Shown: positions 5,443-5,583 of the stretch, piece after piece | Numbering within the stretch: the first letter of the stretch is position 1 | How the letters are laid out: every line of letters begins with the position of its first letter | Origin: Acetobacteraceae bacterium | GTDB taxonomy: Bacteria > Pseudomonadota > Alphaproteobacteria > Acetobacterales > Acetobacteraceae | Length of the DNA: 5,583 nt | Assembly (NCBI GenBank): GCA_947475475.1 | Contig: CANJOG010000156.1 | Coordinates: 1-5,583, forward strand | Direction of reading: 5' to 3' | Program-made: the position numbers and the translations under genes | The notes under the pieces: generated by a model | The model's input: only the letters and a program-made list of their open reading frames with translations | Told to the model about the DNA's origin: nothing | Database searches by the model: none

Positions 5443-5583
5443 ATGAACGCTGTTATGCCTGTCCTGCTGGGTCCGCAGCAGACAATCCGGATTGGTCCCT
5501 TCACCGTGGACGGCACTGGCAGGTTACAGCCGGATCTGGGCGCGGTGCCGGGATTTCGCTGCTTCTGGCAGAAGCGCGCCATC
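5443..5583 (+). CDS. hypothetical protein, N-terminal part (runs off right edge)
   Basis: The first 47 codons of a gene divergent from psd, starting MNAVMPVLLGPQQTIRIGPF and continuing open to the last base. I do not recognise the family. The visible segment has no signal peptide or membrane helix. It has a pattern suggestive of short beta strands (QQTIRIGPFTVDGTGRLQP, then GFRCFWQKRAI), as in a small beta-rich domain. The start is supported by a GGAG seven bases upstream. An overlapping open frame on the - strand (5582-5367) has no comparable support and would lie head-on with this start. Function cannot be assigned from 47 residues. Confidence 0.65.
   Translation, partial: MNAVMPVLLGPQQTIRIGPFTVDGTGRLQPDLGAVPGFRCFWQKRAI

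Noticed and set aside
5367..5582. - strand open frame at the right edge
   Set aside because: It has no recognisable domain and overlaps a + strand frame with a good ribosome binding site; it also covers the psd upstream dyads.
1..5583. A novel defence, mobile or biosynthetic system
   Set aside because: All substantial genes but the right-edge fragment belong to known families. No transposase, integrase, toxin-antitoxin pair, CRISPR-like spaced repeats, or abrupt change in base or codon use was seen.

Overview
This GC-rich window looks like ordinary chromosomal DNA of an alphaproteobacterium, most likely a Rhodospirillales-type lineage. That placement is an inference from the GC-biased codon use, the short alphaproteobacterial-style phosphatidylserine decarboxylase followed by an integral-membrane phosphatidylserine synthase, the DUF1194 protein, and the cobalamin riboswitch placed ahead of a TonB-dependent receptor. 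No mobile element, tRNA, rRNA or CRISPR array is visible.

Layout from left to right: (1) the 3' part of an EamA/DMT-type transporter gene (+), cut by the window edge. It converges on (2) a BtuB-like TonB-dependent outer-membrane receptor (-), with a hairpin between the two stop codons. (3) The receptor's long leader, about 2630-2983, holds a well-conserved cobalamin (adenosylcobalamin-type) riboswitch. A sigma70-like promoter sits just upstream, placed so that transcription would start almost exactly at the first base of the aptamer's closing stem. A strong hairpin lies between the aptamer and the ribosome binding site. (4) Divergent from this unit is a DUF1194 (von Willebrand A-like) gene (+) that encodes no recognisable signal peptide. 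(5) It converges on the psd-pssA pair (-), which encodes the two last steps of phosphatidylethanolamine synthesis; the start codon of pssA overlaps the stop codon of psd. A long hairpin spans both convergent stop codons of DUF1194 and pssA. (6) Divergent from psd, a gene of unknown function begins on the + strand and runs off the right edge.

Two functional units are clear. The first is B12 uptake: riboswitch plus BtuB-like receptor, with outer-membrane import expected to be shut down when intracellular cobalamin is plentiful. The second is phospholipid synthesis: PssA makes phosphatidylserine from CDP-diacylglycerol and serine, and Psd decarboxylates it to phosphatidylethanolamine. The transporter, the DUF1194 protein and the right-edge gene have no evident link to either. 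I found no convincing undescribed system. The best points for a second look are the riboswitch's expression platform, the apparently unsecreted DUF1194 protein, the hairpin carrying two stop codons, and the repeat-bearing N-terminus of PssA.
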